From positions 182,042,951 to 182,106,950 of the forward strand of contig NC_081413.1 in NCBI RefSeq assembly GCF_030272615.1: DNA of 64,000 bases, given 5' to 3'. Below the pieces are notes generated by a model. That model saw nothing but the letters and a program-made list of their open reading frames with translations, made no database searches and was not told where the DNA came from. The DNA comes from Cryptomeria japonica. Lineage: Eukaryota; Streptophyta; Pinopsida; Cupressales; Cupressaceae. The translations under genes and the position numbers were made by a program. This document shows, piece by piece, positions 59,239 to 64,000 of the stretch. The number at the start of each line of letters is the position of its first letter. Position 1 is the first letter of the stretch.

Positions 59239-60847
59239 TGTTCACACTGATATGGGACATTGATCTATTCATGTACACACCTTTTGTGATGAGATATTGA
59301 TGATTCCCACTATGTATATTTGTGATGTATCTCATATATTTTTTTATGATATGATATGCAGTCGATCCTATTCACTCTACATGACCTATGAGATGATGGA
59401 TGCATTCTATTTGCTATATGATTATGTTGTGTAGGTACCTTCATGATGTATGCTTCGTATATTATGATGCAGTATTTGCATGATGCTATGAAAATCTGAA
59501 TATGAATGGTGATGCTTATAAGTACTATGTGATGGATGTGCAATGCAATGCTTTCTATGTTTATGATGTTTTTATTATTTTCTCATGCATGTTAATATGA
59601 GATGGATGCAATGCAATGCAGTGATGCTACTTTATATGATTGATAGGAAATGGATACAATGCAATGATCTAACTAAATGAATGAATGATTGGATGTTCTA
59701 TATGAATATGTCTTAGTATGCGATGGTTATATGAGATGAACTAACTTATCATGCAAGATGAATGAATTGATTATTTTTGTTATTGTCTAATGTACTCAAT
59801 CACGTAATAAGAGAGATAACACCATGTTGAAGCCTTTGGCCTTAGAAAAGATGAGTGTTGTGATCCCAGGCAAAATAAAATGCAAATCTACTTTAAAAAT
59901 GCAAATACAAAATGAAATGCAATGCTACGATTGGGCTAGTCATTTGGTCATTTCTTTGTTTCATCATTGACCCTTTAAAATGTGGGAAGTGAGTGCAAAA
60001 ATCAATGGTATAATTGAACCATGATGACCTGAGAAGTACTTTCCTGGGTTTTGCTTTTGGAAGTTAGCACAAGCATCTAGGTATAATTGAACCAAGATGA
60101 CTTGAGTGTTGCTTGCATAAAATAGATAGTATTAACCATTTCTATATGCAAGTCCAAAATGTCTTCAATGATACTCTGATGATAATGTCCAGAGACAACT
60201 TTGCACATATTAACGATTAATTTATAGACAACAAACAAGAAAATATCATGCTCCTTCCTTGTTCCTATAGTAAAAGACATCCTAGAGTCACTCAGAAATC
60301 ATGATAGCGAAAAATCAAGATAAGATAGTTGAACCATTATTGTCAAAGTGTTAAAATCATTAGTCAAAAGATATCATCCCTTGATATATGTTTGTCATGT
60401 TTAGATTGATATTTGATAGGTGATGGTTGACAATGTGATCTTGTGTTCAATGTTGTATGTGTCTCGATATTTGCTTGACAAGTGTTGCCTAACTGTTGTT
60501 CGACCTGTTTGATTAAGCTCAAAATGATGAAAATTTTGCCCCAGCTAGGTTCAAGATTTCACCCCCAGTCGAGAAACAAACTTTATTATGACATATACAA
60601 TGATCTAAACCATGGTGAGAAATCACCTAGGATGTCTGCGTATGTACAAAGACTTTATTAAGGATATGAACAATGCTGATGGAAATGAATGCAAGCGGAA
60701 GGATGCATGAACTAATAGATGGAAGAGCTAGCTGACAGATATCATCTGTTTACCAAGTTTTCACCATCTATTTTTATTGCACTTTTTCTCATATTTGATT
60801 ATTTTTGTTTTTCACTATTTTTCATTGTTTTTGTATTTTCTATTTTT
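59239..60847. other. Tat2 spacer between PMD2 and pol
   Basis: No gene that I can support. ATGATG and GCAATGCAATGCA low-complexity words are dense at 59330-59760. It is the counterpart of 6625-7223 in Tat1 but about 1 kb longer. Confidence 0.6.
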
Positions 60848-61072
60848 TTACTTTTTTGGATTTTCTTCTTTTTCACTGCTTTTGGATTTTTTTGCTTTTT
60901 CACTATTTTTGGATTTTGCTGCTTTTCCACTATTTTTGGATTTTTCTTGCTTTTCCATTGTTTTTGGATTTTTGTGCTTTTCCATTGTTTTGGGATTTTT
61001 CCGCTTTTCCATTGTTTTTGGATTTTTCTGCTTTTCCACTATTTTTGGATTTTTTTGCTTTTTCAGATGCAT
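60848..61072 (-). repeat. 27-33-bp minisatellite fused to the end of Tat2 pol
   Basis: About eight units. On the minus strand each encodes a variant of KQKNPKTME. It follows EEPINNMHL, the conserved pol C-terminus, without a stop, so it adds a Lys-rich tail of about 70 residues. Tat1 ends in RRYYA at this point. Confidence 0.85.
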
Positions 61073-62960
61073 GTTATTGATAGGTTCCTCGAGCTGATCC
61101 CATCCTATGTTGATAGCTGATATACTCCTAACCCAAATACTGTTGTGACCACAAATAGACCTAACTAGTTTAGTTCAAACTTCTCTTTCTTTTCTCGATC
61201 TGACTGGTTTCGTGGATTTTCCTTTAGTACTAGTTCTCCAACTTGAAAGGCTCATGGTTTGACCTTGTGATTATAACTTTGACACATTATTTGCTGATAT
61301 GTCTTTGTTCATGGATCAATTCTAACTCTTGCAATCTAGATACTCATTGTTCTTTATCTGGGATAAGACCTTTTAATGATACTTGTAGAAAAGATATCTC
61401 TACTTCTATTAACAGTATTGCTTCTGATCCATAGACAAAAGAGAAAGGTGTGGTGCTTGTTGGTGTGCAGATACTGGTACAATAGGCCCATAGAGTAGGG
61501 TTCAATTGAATATGCCAATCTCTGCCAGCGTCATTCACTATCTTTTTGAGTATTTTCAAAATAGTTTTGTTTGATGCTTCTACTTGCCCATTCCCTTGTG
61601 GATAGTAGGGTGTGGAAAATCTATGTTGGATCATGAATTTCTCACATAGATCTTGTACATCCTAATTCTTGAATAGTTGCCCATTATTAGTGATAATGGT
61701 CATGGGTATTCCATACAGATGATGTAGCTCAAGATAAATGCAACAATTTGTTTTCCTATGATATTGATGAGAGGTACTGTCTCAATTCATTTGGTAAAAT
61801 ATTTTGTAGCTACAAGGATGAATTTGTGACCATTGGATGAAGAAGGATTTATCTTTCCTACTAGATCAAGACCCCATTGGCAGAAAGGCCAAGATGTTTC
61901 CAAGCATGAAGTTCTTGTGTTGGTGCATGGATTAAATTTGCATAGATCTGACATTGTTTGCATGTTTTAGTTATCTAAAAAGAATCTCGTTCCATAGTTG
62001 GCCAATAATACCCCAAGCATATGAGTTTTTTCTAAAGAGTGAGACCACTTGAATGAGTGCCACAAATGTTGTTATGGACTTCATTTAAGGCCTTCTCATA
62101 TTCTTCTTGCTTGAGACATCTTAAAAGAGTATCGTCCAAACCTCATTTAAAAAGGGTATCCATGACAAGAGTATAATGGGAGGATTGGCAAATAAAGTTT
62201 CTCTTTTGGCTTTTTGACAAGTCGGGAGGGAGGGTGTTATCTCTAGGTATGTATAAGTTTGGCCATAGTGGGAGGAATCATGCCCAACAAGCTGACAGAT
62301 AGTTTGGGAATGAGGACAATTATGAGCAGGGTAAAAGAACTCTTCCACCAGGAATTCGTAACGCTCTTGATTTTCATGTGTCTGAAGTAGAGAAGCAAGT
62401 GTTGCCATGGCATCTGCTGCTTTTTTGTCATTCCTCGGAATCTTCTCAAAAGTGATTTCAAAAAAATACTTCTTAAAATCATCTACAATATTTTTATAAG
62501 GCATTAGATTGATTGATGATGAGGTAAGAGTCTCCAAAGACTTGAAGTTGTGTAATGTTCCATTTTATTACCATTTTGGTACTTGTAACCAAAGCTTCAT
62601 ATTCAGTTGTGTTTTTGGTGCATGGAAAGCTTAATTTGTATGCTTTTGGAATTGTATGACCTTGTGGTGTGATGAAAATAATGCCTGCTCCTGATCCATG
62701 TTATGTATATGAACCATCAAAGTATAATTGCCATGTTTTTGTGGTGACTATTAGGATGTCAGCATCTAGAAATTCAATATGCAAAGGATGATCATCTTGA
62801 AGTGATGCCTCTACTAGTTGGTCTACATTGACTTGCCCCTTGATAGTGTTGGGACTATTTAAAATTGAGTCAAGTTTAGAGGCCCATTTCAAAATTTTGC
62901 TTTGCATTTCCAAATAAGTTAGTTTGAAGGGCCTAGTTTGCAAGAGGGCAAAATGGAGCT
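60848..62960 (-). pseudogene. Tat2 pol fragment: RNase H tether, aRNase H, integrase
   Basis: Read leftward from about 62943: RPFKLTYLEMQSKILKWASK and NTIKGQVNVDQLVEAS (end of the gypsy RNase H tether), then aRNase H (WQLYFDGSYT at 62705, TEYEALV, VFGDSYLIIN, RNDKKAADAMATLAS), then integrase. The integrase second catalytic site reads ITNNGQLF where SDNG is expected, so Asp is lost to Asn; the Glu site QVEASNK is present (61570). It ends EEPINNMHL and runs into the minisatellite. Stops are frequent. RT and everything upstream are absent. Confidence 0.88.
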
Positions 62961-64000
62961 AGTTGATTTTCAGATGGTAAGGCTTGGGATTCATGTCCTA
63001 CACCTTTCATTTGGCCTATTTAGTGATGTACAACTTTCAGAATTCAGTTTGGATAAGTTTATGAGGTACCCATTTCGAGGGGTGAGTTGAAAGTGCATTT
63101 TAGGCACAAATGCAGATTTATTGAGTAGCCTAATTTGAGCGATTACATCTTTTTACCTATTGATCATCATGGAGAATTTCAAAATGGATTTAGTTCTATG
63201 CATAAGTTTGAGTTAGCCTGCAAAATTTCAAGTCTTAACGAATCCATTTGCTCAGTTTTCAAAGCCAAATCTATTTGCAGTTTGTGTGGTTTGACTAGTC
63301 CCTGTTTCGCACGAGTGTAAAAGTTGCCTCAGTGGGTGTCATGCCATAATGTTGGTATAAATGATGAGATATGTTTCAAATTTCAATCCTTTGTCAATCC
63401 GTTTGATCGGTTTTCAAAAGGGTTCATTGAGCCATCGTTTTTAGTTATCCGTACTTAAAGTGTTATATCAGTTAATGTAGCCATTTTCACGAGCACACCA
63501 TTTGCATTCTGTCAGTCTTGTGATCGAATTGAGAATTCTAAGTTTTAATATGTACTTCAAGGTACCTGTGTTTCAAATTTGAGGGCCTACGGAGGTCATT
63601 TGGTATTTTTGAGAAAGGTGTCATGTGTTGCCAAAACATTGACTTTGTCAGTCCGCGGTGTCGACAAAGCCAGTTTGTCATTTTCGCAAATTAATATCTC
63701 TTTGCTCGAGACTCATCTTCAGAAACCGTTTGATTGATTTCATGCTTGCATATTAGAGTACAGGCCTATTAGATGACGAGATCTAGAAAGGTGTTTTAAT
63801 AGGTTTGAAAATTACGTCTTCATGATTAAATGTGAAAATGTGGCGTAATTGCCAGAAGATTGTAAAGTGCGGATTAATGATCTAAAAATGATGCCAATCA
63901 TTTATAGAGATATGTTTGAGGTCCGTGAAGTATTTCAGAGGTCAGTTGCATGAAAATTTTTTTTTTTTTAGTCGGACCAACTTTGGGGCCCGACCTGGCT
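62961..64000. other. unassigned non-coding sequence at the right edge
   Basis: I see no coding sequence, terminal repeat or PBS/PPT. It abuts a truncated pol, so a boundary (deletion or another insertion) lies near 62945-62960. A T(13) run is at 63958-63970. Confidence 0.5.

Larger units (their letters stand above)
44480..62960 (-). mobile_element. second Tat-type gypsy element (Tat2), truncated
   Basis: Read leftward: pol fragment (62960-60848, from the RNase H tether on), spacer, antisense PMD gene (57201-59238 on +), GC-rich tract, PPT, LTR-A. It lacks RT, protease, gag and 5' LTR, which should lie to the right but are not there. A full Copia element (46497-56540) interrupts it between the PMD gene and the PPT. 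Its LTR differs from that of Tat1, and its family probably uses a tRNA-Lys primer, so it is not a recent copy of Tat1. Confidence 0.8.

Noticed and set aside
60719-61120. Plus-strand ORF very rich in Phe and Leu, membrane-protein-like
   Set aside because: It is the complement of the KQKNPKTME minisatellite that continues the minus-strand pol frame; its repeats and hydrophobicity are mirror effects.

Overview
The window is a nest of decayed plant transposable elements. I found no host gene, rRNA or tRNA gene. The families point to a seed plant with a large genome: Tat-lineage Ty3/gypsy elements with two RNase H domains, Copia elements with repeated AAAGGGGGAGA tracts, and an L1-type LINE whose ORF2 ends in RNase H. 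The long LTRs and deep nesting feel gymnosperm-like, but that last step is only an impression.

Layout. (1) 1-12033, + strand: a nearly complete Tat-type gypsy element (Tat1), with its 5' LTR cut by the window edge, then PBS, gag/pro/RT/RNH/aRNH/IN, an ANTISENSE gene for a plant mobile domain (PMD) protein with apparent introns, PPT and 3' LTR. (2) 12034-15183 and 44021-45517: pieces of reverse-oriented LTRs (LTR-B and LTR-A) of a second gypsy family, arranged as a tandem. LTR-B is split by a LINE whose 15-bp target-site duplication now lies 28.8 kb apart (15169-15183 and 44021-44035). (3) 15184-44020: that LINE. It was itself invaded by a block with a long unknown reverse ORF (ORF-A), which holds a pol-less Copia derivative carrying a second long unknown ORF (ORF-B, 19167-26555). 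It also took a Copia element inside its ORF1 (27890-34261). Two arrays of tandem hairpins lie in this region (27199-27640 and 40180-42060). (4) 44183-62960, - strand: a second Tat element (Tat2), interrupted by a full-length Copia element (46497-56540) that holds a solo LTR. Tat2 again carries a PMD gene antisense to its pol. (5) 62961-64000: nothing recognisable.

Most notable: two gypsy elements in opposite genomic orientation, with different LTRs and probably different primer tRNAs, share one plan. A spliced-looking PMD gene sits between pol and the 3' LTR on the opposite strand, with a GC-rich minisatellite-like tract near its 5' end. Antisense placement lets introns survive, because the sense genomic RNA cannot be spliced at them. 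Extra antisense ORFs have been reported in the Tat lineage, so the class is not wholly new, but the intron, promoter and minisatellite structure here deserves a close look.

All coding regions are decayed. Most premature stops sit where Gln (CAG/CAA), Trp or CGA Arg codons are expected, which is the pattern left by deamination of methylated cytosines. All calls are from reading by eye; no database search was run.
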